DNA from: Lachnospiraceae bacterium
GTDB taxonomy: Bacteria; Bacillota; Clostridia; Lachnospirales; Lachnospiraceae
Assembly: GCA_900751995.1 (NCBI GenBank)
Contig: CAADTP010000002.1
Span: 1-19,842 of the forward strand
Direction of reading: 5' to 3'
Length of the DNA stretch: 19,842 nucleotides
Every line of letters starts with the position of its first letter. Position 1 is the stretch's first letter. Under the pieces are notes generated by a model. That model saw only the letters and a list, made by a program, of their open reading frames with translations. It ran no database searches and was not told the origin of the DNA. This document shows positions 7,542 through 15,429 of this stretch, one piece after another. The position numbers and the translations under genes are program-made.

Positions 7542-7946
7542 TTATTTCATTTCTTCCTTAACAAGAGTCAGGGCAAGTCCCAAGCGCATATTACCCTTCT
7601 GGAAATCTGCCACAGCTTCTCTGATCGTTCTGGCTGAGCCTGTAAGATCCATCTTCTCCAGGTTGTCTGCCATCTGATCGAGTTCTGCTGCATGATGCTC
7701 GTTATGCTGCAGCATATAAGTCAGAAGTGCGATGGTTTCTTTCTTGCAGTCTCCGCCTTCGCAGGAACCGCAGTGACTCTGGTCTGCACATCCGCCTTCG
7801 TGGGTATGTGCATGCTCGCCATCTCCATGAGAATGGGAGTGTGTATGGGTCACACCGTCCGCATGTGTGTGTTCATGGGTATGTCCCTCTGTATGCTCAT
7901 GTCCGTGCTGGACAAGATTTCCGTTTTCATCTTTGATCAAGTGCAT
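7542..7946 (-). CDS. Histidine-rich metal (probably nickel) binding protein
   Basis: 134 residues. Residues about 14-50 contain some 14 histidines in alternating HxH runs (HTHEHTH, THTHSHSHG, HAHTH), followed by four cysteines (C-x5-C-x2-C-x4-C) and a helical C-terminal domain with LTYMLQHNEHHAAELDQ. Such proteins store or deliver Ni, as CooJ and the His-rich part of HypB do; the helical domain here is not one I can name. The ATG at 7946 is chosen because AAGGAG lies at 7955-7960; an upstream in-frame GTG overlaps that site and is not plausible. It is the first gene of the unit leading to cooT and cooC and is preceded by a strong promoter, so it probably sets up Ni supply for the cluster. Confidence 0.85.
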   Translation of the reverse strand: MHLIKDENGNLVQHGHEHTEGHTHEHTHADGVTHTHSHSHGDGEHAHTHEGGCADQSHCGSCEGGDCKKETIALLTYMLQHNEHHAAELDQMADNLEKMDLTGSARTIREAVADFQKGNMRLGLALTLVKEEMK

Positions 7947-8064
7947 TGTGTCTACTCCTTTCTGCACGAATTCCTGTCCCTCCGTTTATTGTTTCCCACG
8001 TTCACAGGCAGATATTCTGTCTTAAACGTAACAAACTTATGACAAGAATTTATCAATTAGACTT

Positions 8065-8093
8065 ATTATACATCTTTTTTTCTCGTTTATCAA
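8065..8093 (-). promoter_or_regulatory. Strong promoter of the His-rich protein - cooT - cooC unit
   Basis: Minus-strand TTGATA (8088-8093), exactly 17 bases, TATAAT (8065-8070). AT-rich tracts lie upstream. The leader to the first gene would be about 110 bases and holds no recognised element. Confidence 0.8.
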
Positions 8094-8102
8094 GGAGATA
8101 AT

Positions 8103-8177
8103 ATGAAAAATTCCACAAAAACGAAGAGGTTAGGCATTCTTTTTTTTACGTTTTTTCAAGTCATTTTGTTGTTTTAG
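8103..8177 (+). CDS. Possible 24-codon hydrophobic small ORF
   Basis: An AAGGAG at 8092-8097 precedes an ATG at 8103. The frame codes for 24 residues: a basic N-terminal part (KNSTKTKR) and then a strongly hydrophobic tail rich in Phe, Leu and Ile (LGILFFTFFQVILLF), ending at TAG. It lies inside the divergent promoter region, partly over the -35 of the opposite promoter. The SD and the amphipathic make-up suggest a small membrane peptide or leader, but a clear plus-strand promoter is absent and T-rich DNA often codes Phe by chance. Confidence 0.3.
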   Translation: MKNSTKTKRLGILFFTFFQVILLF

Positions 8178-8299
8178 TTGTTACAAAAATAACGCATATG
8201 TCTTTTTTTTAACGTTGTTTATATTTCATTATTTTCTAGCTTTTTGCGCATACTGTATCAAATTTTTAATATATTTGATGTTCTTCTTTCACATTTATA

Positions 8300-8308
8300 T
8301 GTTATAAT
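8300..8308 (+). promoter_or_regulatory. Extended -10 promoter of the aldo/keto reductase gene
   Basis: TG at 8300-8301, one base, then a perfect TATAAT (8303-8308), the extended -10 form. The nearest good -35 (TTGATG at 8275-8280) is 22 bases away, too far; TTCTTC at 8281-8286 is 16 bases away and weak, as allowed with an extended -10. The remaining region 8178-8299 is AT-rich with no further feature seen. Confidence 0.6.
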
Positions 8309-8349
8309 ATATAAAAATTTTTCAAAAAAGCAAGCAAGGAGGATACATT

Positions 8350-9177
8350 TTGACTACTTCCGTATTCTTAAATAACGACAGAACCATGCCGCTTCTGGGA
8401 CTTGGTTTATATAAAGCAACTGCCGATGATGAAGCTGAGAATGCCATTGCCGCAGCAGTAAAGAATGGCTATCGTCTGATTGACACCGCCTCTGCATATA
8501 AGAACGAAGAGAATGTCGGACGCGGCATTGCACGGTGCGGCATTCCGAGGAAAGATCTGTTCATAACCACCAAGATCTGGAACAACGCTCAGCGTCTCGG
8601 AGATGTCGATGGTGCTTTTCAGCGAAGTCTGGATCGCCTCGGTCTTGATTACATTGATCTTTATCTCATTCACTGGCCGGTTCCGGGCTGTTATCTGAAC
8701 ACTTGGAAGGAAATGGAGAAATTCCTCGAATCCGGCCGTGCCCTTTCTATCGGTGTCAGCAATTTTGAGATTCGTCATCTCGAAGAGCTCCGCAAGGTAT
8801 CTGGTATTGTCCCTGCGGTAAATCAGATTGAATGTCATCCTCTCTGTTATCCGAAGGAGCTTATTGAATACTGTCAGGCAAATGGGATCCAGGTGCAGGC
8901 CTATGCCCCTCTGGCACGTGGTGCTTATCTGGATAATGATATTCTCTGCGTCCTTGGCACAAAGTATGCACATACTCCTGCACAGGTCGGTCTTCGCTGG
9001 GCCGTCCAGAAGGGAATCTCCGTTATTCCGAAATCCGTTCATCCGGACCGCATTGCTTCCAATGCACGGATTTTTGACTTTGAGATCGAGCAGGAAGATA
9101 TGGATCTTCTTGATACACTTAACGAGAACTTCCACAGTGCCAGCATTCCGGAGGATCTGCGGGATATTGTTTTCTGA
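8350..9177 (+). CDS. Aldo/keto reductase
   Basis: 275 residues, a single TIM-barrel NADPH-dependent oxidoreductase. The catalytic tetrad is visible: Asp45 and Tyr50 (DTASAY), Lys75 (TTKIW) and His108 (LIHWP), and the cofactor-binding segment near the C-terminus reads VIPKSVHPDRI. The N-terminus LNNDRTMPLLGLG is the family hallmark, which fixes the start. The start codon is TTG at 8350 with AAGGAGG at 8336-8342, seven bases upstream; the next ATG would remove the hallmark strand. It reduces carbonyls, but the substrate cannot be told from sequence. It is a single-gene unit with its own promoter and terminator, divergent from the nickel-chaperone genes and not obviously tied to them. Confidence 0.92.
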   Translation: MTTSVFLNNDRTMPLLGLGLYKATADDEAENAIAAAVKNGYRLIDTASAYKNEENVGRGIARCGIPRKDLFITTKIWNNAQRLGDVDGAFQRSLDRLGLDYIDLYLIHWPVPGCYLNTWKEMEKFLESGRALSIGVSNFEIRHLEELRKVSGIVPAVNQIECHPLCYPKELIEYCQANGIQVQAYAPLARGAYLDNDILCVLGTKYAHTPAQVGLRWAVQKGISVIPKSVHPDRIASNARIFDFEIEQEDMDLLDTLNENFHSASIPEDLRDIVF

Positions 9178-9231
9178 TAATTTTGTCTGCGATATTCCGA
9201 TATGATTTCTGTCAGGATCACACAGCACTTC

Positions 9232-9273
9232 AAAAGCCGATGAGCAGAACTTACAACTGTCTCATCGGCTTTT
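9232..9273. terminator. Bidirectional terminator between aldo/keto reductase and gpsA
   Basis: AAAAGCCGATGAG (9232-9244) and CTCATCGGCTTTT (9261-9273) form a perfect 13-bp stem around a 16-base loop. It has T's after it on the plus strand and A's before it, so it can stop transcripts from both converging units. Confidence 0.92.
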
Positions 9274-9380
9274 ATTGTTACTGTTCACTCCGTTCACAGG
9301 TAACCTTTTATTTATTATTATTCAAATCTTATATAGCTTATCTTCTGATAAAGCCATCTATTCTGTCTTTATACTGTTCT

Positions 9381-10388
9381 TTACCACGGAAGCATCGGTG
9401 TTTCCACCTTTTTGTCGCGAAGCATCAGATCTCTGACTGCATCTGCCGCCGGCTTGTTTTCAAACAGGACTTCGTTGACTTCCATGATGATCGGCATTTC
9501 TACCCCGTATTTCTCGGCAAGACTTTTGGCCGCTTTGGCAGAATAAACGCCTTCCACAACCATCTTGACTTCATCCATCGCCTGCTGCATAGTATAGCCC
9601 TGTCCGATCAGGTAACCTGCCTTACGGTTACGACTGTGAACACTCGCACAAGTTACGATCAGATCACCGATCCCGGTAAGTCCTCCGAAAGTTTCCATGC
9701 GCGCTCCCATCTTTGTTCCAAGACGTGCAATCTCGGCAATCCCTCTTGTGATCAGTGCCGCCTTCGTGTTGTCACCATAACCAAGTCCGTCTGCTGTTCC
9801 TGCTGCAAGAGCGATCACGTTCTTAAGAGAGCCGCCAAGTTCTACCCCAAGCATATCCGGTGTCGTATATACACGAAATACTGGACTCATAAAAATCCCC
9901 TGAAGATACTCCGCTGTTTCCCGCTCAGGCCCGCTGATCACACAGGTGGTCGGGATTCCTCTTCCCACCTCTTCCGCATGACTCGGTCCGGAAAGCACAT
10001 ATACAGCTGCTGCTGGAATTTCTTCACTGATGATATCTGTCATCGTCATCAGTGTGTTCTCTTCTATTCCCTTGGCAACATTGACAATGATCTGCCCTTT
10101 CTTTACATCAGGTGCCATCAGTTTTGATGTGCTTCTGATATACGGAGACGGTACGGCCAGCACAAGCACTTCTGCTGTTTCGATGCAGTCTTTCAGGTCT
10201 GCTGTAATATCAATATCCTCCGGGATATGTACTCCCGGAAGCTTGGAAGTAAGCTCTCTTGTCTCCCTCAGGGCATCTACCTCTTCCTGAAATCTTGACC
10301 AGAGACGCACCTCATGTCCGTTATTACTCAGAAGAATAGAAAGTGCAGTTCCCCAGCTTCCTGCTCCCAGTACACTGATTTTTGCCAT
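9381..10388 (-). CDS. gpsA: NAD(P)+-dependent glycerol-3-phosphate dehydrogenase
   Basis: 335 residues, the usual length. It reduces dihydroxyacetone phosphate to sn-glycerol-3-phosphate, the backbone for phospholipids. The Rossmann motif GAGSWGTALS lies at residues 7-16, the catalytic lysine in GGSLKNVIALAAG, and the substrate-binding region in GLTGIGDLIVTCASVHSRNRKAG, all standard. It is the last gene of the minus-strand operon, 16 bases after plsY, whose product uses glycerol-3-phosphate, so substrate maker and user are coupled. The ATG at 10388 has only a weak GGTAGGAT in front. The 100 bases between its stop and the terminator hold no further feature. Confidence 0.97.
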   Translation of the reverse strand: MAKISVLGAGSWGTALSILLSNNGHEVRLWSRFQEEVDALRETRELTSKLPGVHIPEDIDITADLKDCIETAEVLVLAVPSPYIRSTSKLMAPDVKKGQIIVNVAKGIEENTLMTMTDIISEEIPAAAVYVLSGPSHAEEVGRGIPTTCVISGPERETAEYLQGIFMSPVFRVYTTPDMLGVELGGSLKNVIALAAGTADGLGYGDNTKAALITRGIAEIARLGTKMGARMETFGGLTGIGDLIVTCASVHSRNRKAGYLIGQGYTMQQAMDEVKMVVEGVYSAKAAKSLAEKYGVEMPIIMEVNEVLFENKPAADAVRDLMLRDKKVETPMLPW

Positions 10389-10404
10389 ATATCCTACCTA
10401 CCAT

Positions 10405-11055
10405 TTAACCTTTCTTTGATTTTCCAAGAAATACTTTATTTTCTTTTCCGTGTGCCAGCCTCACAATATTAGCCCTGTGTCTCCAGAACGCAAGACAAGT
10501 CAGAAAAGCCATCACCACATACATTTCCAGCGTATGTGAAGGATCCATTCCATATCCGCCATGTTCACCACGCACGATCAGTGCGATCAGCGCAACCAGA
10601 TAAGCAGTCAGCGAACACAGAGAAACATAATGTGTCAGGGCAAAGATCACAAAGAATACAACCGCACACAGAACAAACAATCTCCAGTCAAAAGCAAGCA
10701 GAAATCCCACGGAGGCAGCAATTCCCTTGCCGCCGCGGAATCCCAGATTTATCGGGAAATTGTGTCCGAGGACACATCCTGCTGCCGCATAGATTGCAAG
10801 CAGCGGCAGAATGTCTGACGCAGAATTTCGAAAAAAGAGACGTACAGCCACGATCGCCAGTACACATTTCAGGCAGTCGCCAAGAAGTGTCATGGCACCG
10901 GCCTTCTTACCAAAGGTACGGAGGGCATTGGTGGTTCCCGCATTGCCGCTTCCATGCTCGCGGATGTCTGTCTTATGCATTTTTCCAATAATATAGGATG
11001 TCTGAAACAGCCCAAAAATATAACCAATCAGAAGAGATACCAAACGTTCTGTCAT
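10405..11055 (-). CDS. plsY: Glycerol-3-phosphate acyltransferase PlsY
   Basis: 216 residues from the chosen start. PlsY is an integral membrane enzyme that transfers acyl groups from acyl-phosphate to glycerol-3-phosphate, making lysophosphatidic acid. The three family motifs are present: HGSGNAGTTNALR, GHNFP and GFRGGKGIAAS, with about five membrane segments (for example LVSLLIGYIFGLFQTSYIIG at the N-terminus). The ATG at 11055, four bases after the der stop, gives the usual MTERLVSLL start; an in-frame GTG at 11082 inside der would add nine charged residues and is unlikely. The close spacing suggests translational coupling with der. Confidence 0.95.
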   Translation of the reverse strand: MTERLVSLLIGYIFGLFQTSYIIGKMHKTDIREHGSGNAGTTNALRTFGKKAGAMTLLGDCLKCVLAIVAVRLFFRNSASDILPLLAIYAAAGCVLGHNFPINLGFRGGKGIAASVGFLLAFDWRLFVLCAVVFFVIFALTHYVSLCSLTAYLVALIALIVRGEHGGYGMDPSHTLEMYVVMAFLTCLAFWRHRANIVRLAHGKENKVFLGKSKKG

Positions 11056-11059
11056 TTTA

Positions 11060-12385
11060 TCAGCTCTTTTCCCCGCGTTCACGGATAATAAACTTCAGTG
11101 GTGTGCCACGGAAACCAAATGCATCTCTAACTTTATTCTCAATATAACGTGTATAAGAGAAGTGCATCAGTTCTTTGTCATTTACAAAGATAACAAATGT
11201 CGGCGGGCGTACGCCAACCTGTGTCATGTAAAAGATCTTGAGACGTTTTCCTCTGTCAGACGGCGGCTGCTGCATGGCAACGGCTTCGGAAAGAATCTCA
11301 TTCAGGACACCTGTCTGAATACGAAGTGTCTGGTTCTCAATGACCGCATCGATTGTCTCAAACAGCTTCGGCAGACGCTGACCTGTTTTGGCGGAAATGA
11401 ATACAAGTTCTGCATACGGCATGTACGCCAGCACTTCCCTGATACGGTTTGTGTGCTTGTAAATAGTCTTGTCATCCTTCTCAACTGCATCCCATTTATT
11501 GACTGCGATAATGACACCCTTACCACGCTCATGTGCGATTCCGGCGATCTTGGCATCCTGCTCGGTAACTCCCTCGGTCGCATCGATCACAATCACGACA
11601 ACATGTGCACGCTCTACAGCCGTAACCGTACGAATTACGCTGTAACGTTCAATCTCTTCCTTGATCTTGCCCTTACGGCGAAGACCTGCAGTATCAATGA
11701 AAATATATTCCTTGCCCTGCCATTTCACCTTCGCATCGACAGCATCACGAGTGGTTCCGGCAATATCAGATACAATCACACGATCCTCACCGAGAAGGCG
11801 GTTGATGAGGGAAGACTTACCTACGTTAGGCTTACCTACAACGGCGATCTTCGGAATATCGTCGTCTTCTTCTGTATCAAGTCCTTCCGGAAATTCCTTG
11901 ACAATTTCATCCAGCATATCACCAAGTCCGGTGCGGTTTGCTGCTGAAATCGGAATCGGTTCTCCAATGCCAAGATTATAGAACTCATAAACGTCCATCA
12001 TATATTTCTGAACGCTGTCCACTTTGTTTACAACAAGAACCACTGGTTTCTGGCTGCGGCGCAGCATATCTGCTACCTTTGCATCAGAATCTACAAGTCC
12101 CTGCTGCACATCGGTAATAAACACGATCACATCCGCGGTATCAATGGCGATCTGTGCCTGCTCTCTCATCTGAGAGAGAATGATGTCTCCGCTGTCCGGC
12201 TCAATTCCACCGGTATCGATCATGGTAAAGGATTTATCCAGCCAGGTTACATCCGCATAGATTCTGTCACGGGTAACTCCCGGTGTATCTTTTACAATTG
12301 ATATCATCTCGCCTGCCAGGGCATTAAACAATGTGGATTTACCGACATTAGGCCTCCCCACAATTGCCACTACTGGTTTGCTCAT
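11060..12385 (-). CDS. der: Ribosome biogenesis GTPase Der (EngA)
   Basis: 441 residues. Der has two GTPase domains in tandem and a KH-like C-terminal domain and acts in 50S ribosome assembly. Domain 1 shows GRPNVGKST (G1), DTGGIE (G3) and NKVD (G4); domain 2 shows GKPNVGKSS, DTAGLR and NKWD. The C-terminal domain contains the typical TPLKFIIRERG ending. The ATG at 12385 has AAGGAG at 12394-12399. Its first 38 bases overlap the end of the DUF512 gene, so the two are co-transcribed and probably coupled. Confidence 0.98.
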   Translation of the reverse strand: MSKPVVAIVGRPNVGKSTLFNALAGEMISIVKDTPGVTRDRIYADVTWLDKSFTMIDTGGIEPDSGDIILSQMREQAQIAIDTADVIVFITDVQQGLVDSDAKVADMLRRSQKPVVLVVNKVDSVQKYMMDVYEFYNLGIGEPIPISAANRTGLGDMLDEIVKEFPEGLDTEEDDDIPKIAVVGKPNVGKSSLINRLLGEDRVIVSDIAGTTRDAVDAKVKWQGKEYIFIDTAGLRRKGKIKEEIERYSVIRTVTAVERAHVVVIVIDATEGVTEQDAKIAGIAHERGKGVIIAVNKWDAVEKDDKTIYKHTNRIREVLAYMPYAELVFISAKTGQRLPKLFETIDAVIENQTLRIQTGVLNEILSEAVAMQQPPSDRGKRLKIFYMTQVGVRPPTFVIFVNDKELMHFSYTRYIENKVRDAFGFRGTPLKFIIRERGEKS

Positions 12386-13730
12386 ACATTTGTCTCCTTA
12401 TCTGTTTTTTATTCTGAACGGGATCCAGTACCGAAGATACCAGATCTTCTCCGCCTTCATCTACAATTATGATCTCTCTTCCCAGAGCTTCTGAGATCTC
12501 CTCAACTGTCAGGTCATCCAGAAAGACATTCTCTCCGCTCCGCAGCATGTTACATGGGATCAGAAGCCTCTCTCCCAGCTTACGCTTAAGAAGCTGTTCT
12601 TTCAGATCAGTGCCCGTGATCAGTCCGGAAACCGTGATCTTCTCACCGAAGAAATTATTTCTGATCGCGATCACCTCATATTCCAGTTTCGGATATTTCG
12701 TCGAGATTTTTCTCAGGCATTCCTCTATATAAGGTGCTGCGAGCTTACCGGTCGCAACGGTAACGGATCTTGGTTTCTCGTCACCCACACGCTTCTCTAT
12801 TGCTTCCTGCACCTCGGTATCAAGAAGTCTCAGCATTCCCACTCCGTTCTCAAGCTGAAGATAGCCATCATAGCGTTCTTCCTCAGGAAGTGTCTGTCCT
12901 GCAAGGATATACCACTCATCCGAAGCATGAATGAAATGGATTCCATGTTTCTGATACATTTTGTCCTGCCAGCGATGAATCTGCTCCAGAACCCGGATCG
13001 CATCCTCACGCTCGAAGCTCTCCAGCGGATAAAGCCCGTCACGGAATTTTGTCAGACCGACCGGAACCACGGACACGCTCTGAAGGACCGGTGCATATTC
13101 CGAAAGCTTCTCCAGGCTGTATTCCAGTTCTTCTCCGTCGTTGACTCCTTTGCACAGAACGATCTGCCCGTTCATGATGATCCCCGCTTCATAAAGCTGG
13201 TCTACTTTCTTGAGGGCATCTCCCGCAAAACGGTTGTGCAGCATTTTACAGCGAAGCTCCGGATTCATTGCCTGAAAGGAAACATTGATCGGTGACAGAT
13301 GATATTTGATCACCCTTTGAATATCATCCTGACTCATATTTGTCAGTGTCACATAGTTTCCCTGAAGAAATGAAAGTCTGGAGTCATCATCCTTAAAATA
13401 AAGGGTTTCTCGCATTCCCGGCGGCATCTGATCGATAAAACAGAACATACAGTGATTACTGCAGGAACGATACTCATCCATCAGTCCGTTCTCAAATTCT
13501 ATCCCCAGATCCTCATCATAATCCTTCTCTACTTCCAGCTCCCAGATTTCTCCGTCCGCCTTCTCTATAAGAAGTTCTATATATTCATCATTCATCAGAT
13601 AACGGTAGTCAAAAACATCCTCCACCGGCTGATGATTAATCTCTGCCAGCACATCTCCCGGTTCCAGCTCCAGTTCTTCGCCAATGCTTCCAGGAAGAAC
13701 TCTGGAAATTATGTGTTTCTTTTTTTTCAT
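12348..13730 (-). CDS. PDZ / radical SAM / DUF512 protein
   Basis: 460 residues from the chosen start. An N-terminal PDZ-like domain (about 6-75, with LPGSIGEELELEPGD) is followed by a radical SAM-type CxxxCxxC at Cys90, Cys94, Cys97 (CSNHCMFC) and by the DUF512 C-terminal region. This family (often annotated as a putative FeS-containing oxidoreductase, DUF512) is common in Clostridia directly before der; its reaction is not established. The ATG at 13730 gives MKKKKHIISRVLPG and has AAAGGA just upstream. The open frame extends 28 codons further, but that stretch holds the promoter. It overlaps der by 38 bases and heads the operon DUF512-der-plsY-gpsA. Confidence 0.92.
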   Translation of the reverse strand: MKKKKHIISRVLPGSIGEELELEPGDVLAEINHQPVEDVFDYRYLMNDEYIELLIEKADGEIWELEVEKDYDEDLGIEFENGLMDEYRSCSNHCMFCFIDQMPPGMRETLYFKDDDSRLSFLQGNYVTLTNMSQDDIQRVIKYHLSPINVSFQAMNPELRCKMLHNRFAGDALKKVDQLYEAGIIMNGQIVLCKGVNDGEELEYSLEKLSEYAPVLQSVSVVPVGLTKFRDGLYPLESFEREDAIRVLEQIHRWQDKMYQKHGIHFIHASDEWYILAGQTLPEEERYDGYLQLENGVGMLRLLDTEVQEAIEKRVGDEKPRSVTVATGKLAAPYIEECLRKISTKYPKLEYEVIAIRNNFFGEKITVSGLITGTDLKEQLLKRKLGERLLIPCNMLRSGENVFLDDLTVEEISEALGREIIIVDEGGEDLVSSVLDPVQNKKQIRRQMYEQTSSGNCGEA

Positions 13731-13785
13731 GATTTTCCTTTCTTTGTACATTCGGACACGCCTTCGTTCATGCCCGATTATTATT

Positions 13786-13814
13786 ATCATAACAATTTCG
13801 GGAGTAAAAAACAA
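13786..13814 (-). promoter_or_regulatory. Promoter of the DUF512-der-plsY-gpsA operon
   Basis: Minus-strand TTGTTT (13809-13814), 17 bases, TATGAT (13786-13791) with an extended TG one base before the -10. It is complete, and the first element repeat begins only 9 bases beyond the -35, so insertion of the element kept this promoter. Confidence 0.65.
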
Positions 13815-13822
13815 CCGTAAAT

Positions 13823-13910
13823 TTTATCTGGTGTTATCTGATGTTATCAAGTGCTGAAAATGGCTTGTTTCCTATGTTCTTTGCTTTATCTGGTGTTATC
13901 TGATGTTATC
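13823..13910. repeat. 26-bp direct repeat pair at the element end
   Basis: An identical 26-base sequence occurs at 13823-13848 and 13885-13910 (start-to-start 62). Each copy is built on a 10-base period (TATCTGGTGT then TATCTGATGT then TATC), so TTATC-type units appear three times per copy, on the same face of the helix. The position between the host promoter and the integrase fits integrase or excisionase arm-binding sites near an attachment site. Confidence 0.75.
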
Positions 13911-13914
13911 CGCA

Positions 13915-13985
13915 TCGGGGTAAAAATCGGGGTATTTTTGATGTTACCGGGGTAAAAATCGGGGTAAAAATGGGGGATTCCCCCA
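13915..13985. repeat. Four 12-bp CGGGGTAAAAA repeats and a palindrome
   Basis: Copies of YCGGGGTAAAAA lie at 13915-13926, 13927-13938 (the A-run is TTTT here), 13947-13958 and 13959-13970, in two head-to-tail pairs 32 bases apart. They are followed by the palindrome TGGGGG-ATT-CCCCCA (13971-13985). A second repeat family next to the first suggests a compound recombination site; exact att core is not determined. Confidence 0.7.
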
Positions 13986-14017
13986 AAAGAAAACGCCCTG
14001 TATCTCTACAAGACGTT
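13984..14017 (-). terminator. Intrinsic terminator of the integrase gene
   Basis: Minus-strand AACGTCTTGTA (14017-14007) pairs with TACAGGGCGTT (14002-13992) over 11 bp including G-U pairs, with a 4-base loop, followed by TTTTCTTTT. It lies 22 bases after the integrase stop. Confidence 0.8.
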
Positions 14018-14038
14018 CTGCAAATATTCTTGATTATT

Positions 14039-15313
14039 TCATGCTTTCCGGGCTTTTAGCTTCAAGGCTGTGTGCTTATCCTTTGCATTGTTCTTTCTCA
14101 GTTCTGAGTAAATATTCAGCGTTGTACTGGCATCCTTATGCCCCATAATGGACTGGATATACTTTATATCATCCATGCTGTTCTCTCCTGCCACGTTCTC
14201 GCATAACCAGCAACAGAAGGAATGACGGAATGTGTGCGGCGTTGCTCTCTCGATCTTGTCCACATTCTGTTTATTGTAGTCTCTTATGATCCGTTGCAGC
14301 AGGTGTTCCATAGTAACCTGTGGGATTAATTTCCCCTTACTGTTCGTAAAAATAAACGGGCGGGTATCATTAACACTTAATTCCGGTTTTCCGATCATGG
14401 AAATCTTGGCCCATCCTGCTGCCTGTTTCAGTTCCAGAAGTATATCCTTTACATCAGCAAGCATTGGAATCTCCCGGTTTCCATTCACGGTCTTTGTCTG
14501 ACCAAGTACGAACTGATAATATCCATCTACCTTAGTGTATGTAATCTTATGGTTAATGCTGATAATCTCCTGGCCAAAGTCCAGATCATACCAGGTAAGC
14601 CCCAAAAGCTCCCCTATTCTGCATCCGGTCCACGCCAAAATGTAGAAGAATGGATAATAGCAGGCATATTTTGGTGTATTTCGTATAAATTCCAGTAATT
14701 TCCCCTGTTGGCTGTCTTCCAGGGAATGTTTTATCGTTTCCTCTATGTCATTCTTCCTTTTCACGGCTCCAACACATCCGGTTACAGGGTTATTTCTGAT
14801 CAGATGCCGCTTTACTGCCAGATTAAAGGCCGCATTCAATATTTTATTGACTGACTCGACCATGCCTATCTTTACCGGCTTCTCCTTGTCATTCAGCATA
14901 TTGTTGTAAAAGGTTTCTATCATGTCGGCCGTCACCTTGTTCGCTTTCTTTTTGCCGATGCTGTTCTTGATATGGACCCTGTAAACACTGGTTGTGCTGT
15001 TCAGGGTTGCCGGTTCCCAGTAAGGCATTTGCATCCTGATATGCTCCTCTACCAGCTTATTTACTGTCACATTCCCCTCCCAAACTTTAAGATCATCCAG
15101 GATCCCTTTTTGAATATTCTTCTCTATCTCCCTCAGACTTGGCCCCGGTTTCTTTCCCTCCGGCATTTCATCCTCTGGTCTTAATCTCCAGGAATATACA
15201 TCATGTGCCTGTTGAGTATCATCATAGTATCTGAAGCGGTATTTACCGGATTTATCCTGACTTTCGCCTTTTTCCAGAACGATACCTCTGTTATCTCTTC
15301 TTGTAGCTGCCAT
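14039..15313 (-). CDS. int: Tyrosine recombinase / integrase, Tn916 type
   Basis: 424 residues. The N-terminal arm-binding domain (about 1-60: RRDNRGIVLEKGESQ, GKYRFRYYDD) resembles Tn916 Int, followed by a SAM-like core-binding domain (about 80-185) and the catalytic domain. Catalytic residues are Arg232 (TGCRIGE), Lys274 (QTKT), His360 and Arg363 (HTFRH), His392 (MGHKD) and the nucleophile Tyr402 (NIYSEL); all are intact, so the enzyme is probably active. The ATG at 15313 has AAGGG seven bases upstream, and overlaps the TAA of a preceding reading frame (TAATG). It is the last gene of the minus-strand series and ends before its own terminator and the repeats. Confidence 0.97.
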   Translation of the reverse strand: MAATRRDNRGIVLEKGESQDKSGKYRFRYYDDTQQAHDVYSWRLRPEDEMPEGKKPGPSLREIEKNIQKGILDDLKVWEGNVTVNKLVEEHIRMQMPYWEPATLNSTTSVYRVHIKNSIGKKKANKVTADMIETFYNNMLNDKEKPVKIGMVESVNKILNAAFNLAVKRHLIRNNPVTGCVGAVKRKNDIEETIKHSLEDSQQGKLLEFIRNTPKYACYYPFFYILAWTGCRIGELLGLTWYDLDFGQEIISINHKITYTKVDGYYQFVLGQTKTVNGNREIPMLADVKDILLELKQAAGWAKISMIGKPELSVNDTRPFIFTNSKGKLIPQVTMEHLLQRIIRDYNKQNVDKIERATPHTFRHSFCCWLCENVAGENSMDDIKYIQSIMGHKDASTTLNIYSELRKNNAKDKHTALKLKARKA

Positions 15314-15429
15314 TATATCACCCTTCTTTCTGCGATCTGATCTATCATCTCAGCAAATTCTTTATCATTATCTAACCACCTCAATATATGGTAAAAGGGC
15401 AGCAGTTGCCGCCCCTCTCTATGATTGTC
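15313..15429 (-). other. Open frame continuing the 33-residue gene past TAG up to int
   Basis: Directly after the TAG (15430-15432) that ends the 33-codon gene, the same frame stays open for 38 codons and ends at a TAA (15313-15315) that overlaps the integrase ATG. The coded residues look like a real protein (LLPFYHILRWLDNDKEFAEM and then IDQIAERR). No ATG or GTG start with an SD exists inside it; a TTG at about codon 16 is possible. It is either the rest of a gene broken by an amber codon, a read-through product, or a separate small gene with an unusual start. Confidence 0.4.
15393..15414 (-). terminator. Small hairpin with T-run before the integrase
   Basis: Minus-strand GGGCGGC (15414-15408) pairs with GCTGCCC (15403-15397) over 7 bp (one G-U) with a 4-base loop, followed by TTTT. 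It could limit read-through from the small-gene operon into int. It lies inside the open frame described at 15313-15429. Confidence 0.5.

Noticed and set aside
7765..7945. Low-complexity tandem repeat DNA
   Set aside because: The repeated pattern is the codon trace of the His-rich segment of a real gene with a good SD.
8275..8308. TTGATG as -35 for the aldo/keto reductase promoter
   Set aside because: The spacing to TATAAT is 22 bases, too long; the extended -10 explains the promoter without it.
9183..10127. 314-codon plus-strand frame over the terminator and gpsA
   Set aside because: It runs through a strong terminator and is antisense to gpsA, whose motifs are all present.
13823..13985. 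CRISPR array
   Set aside because: Repeats are only two 26-bp copies plus 12-bp tandem units with irregular short gaps and no cas genes; they fit recombination sites.
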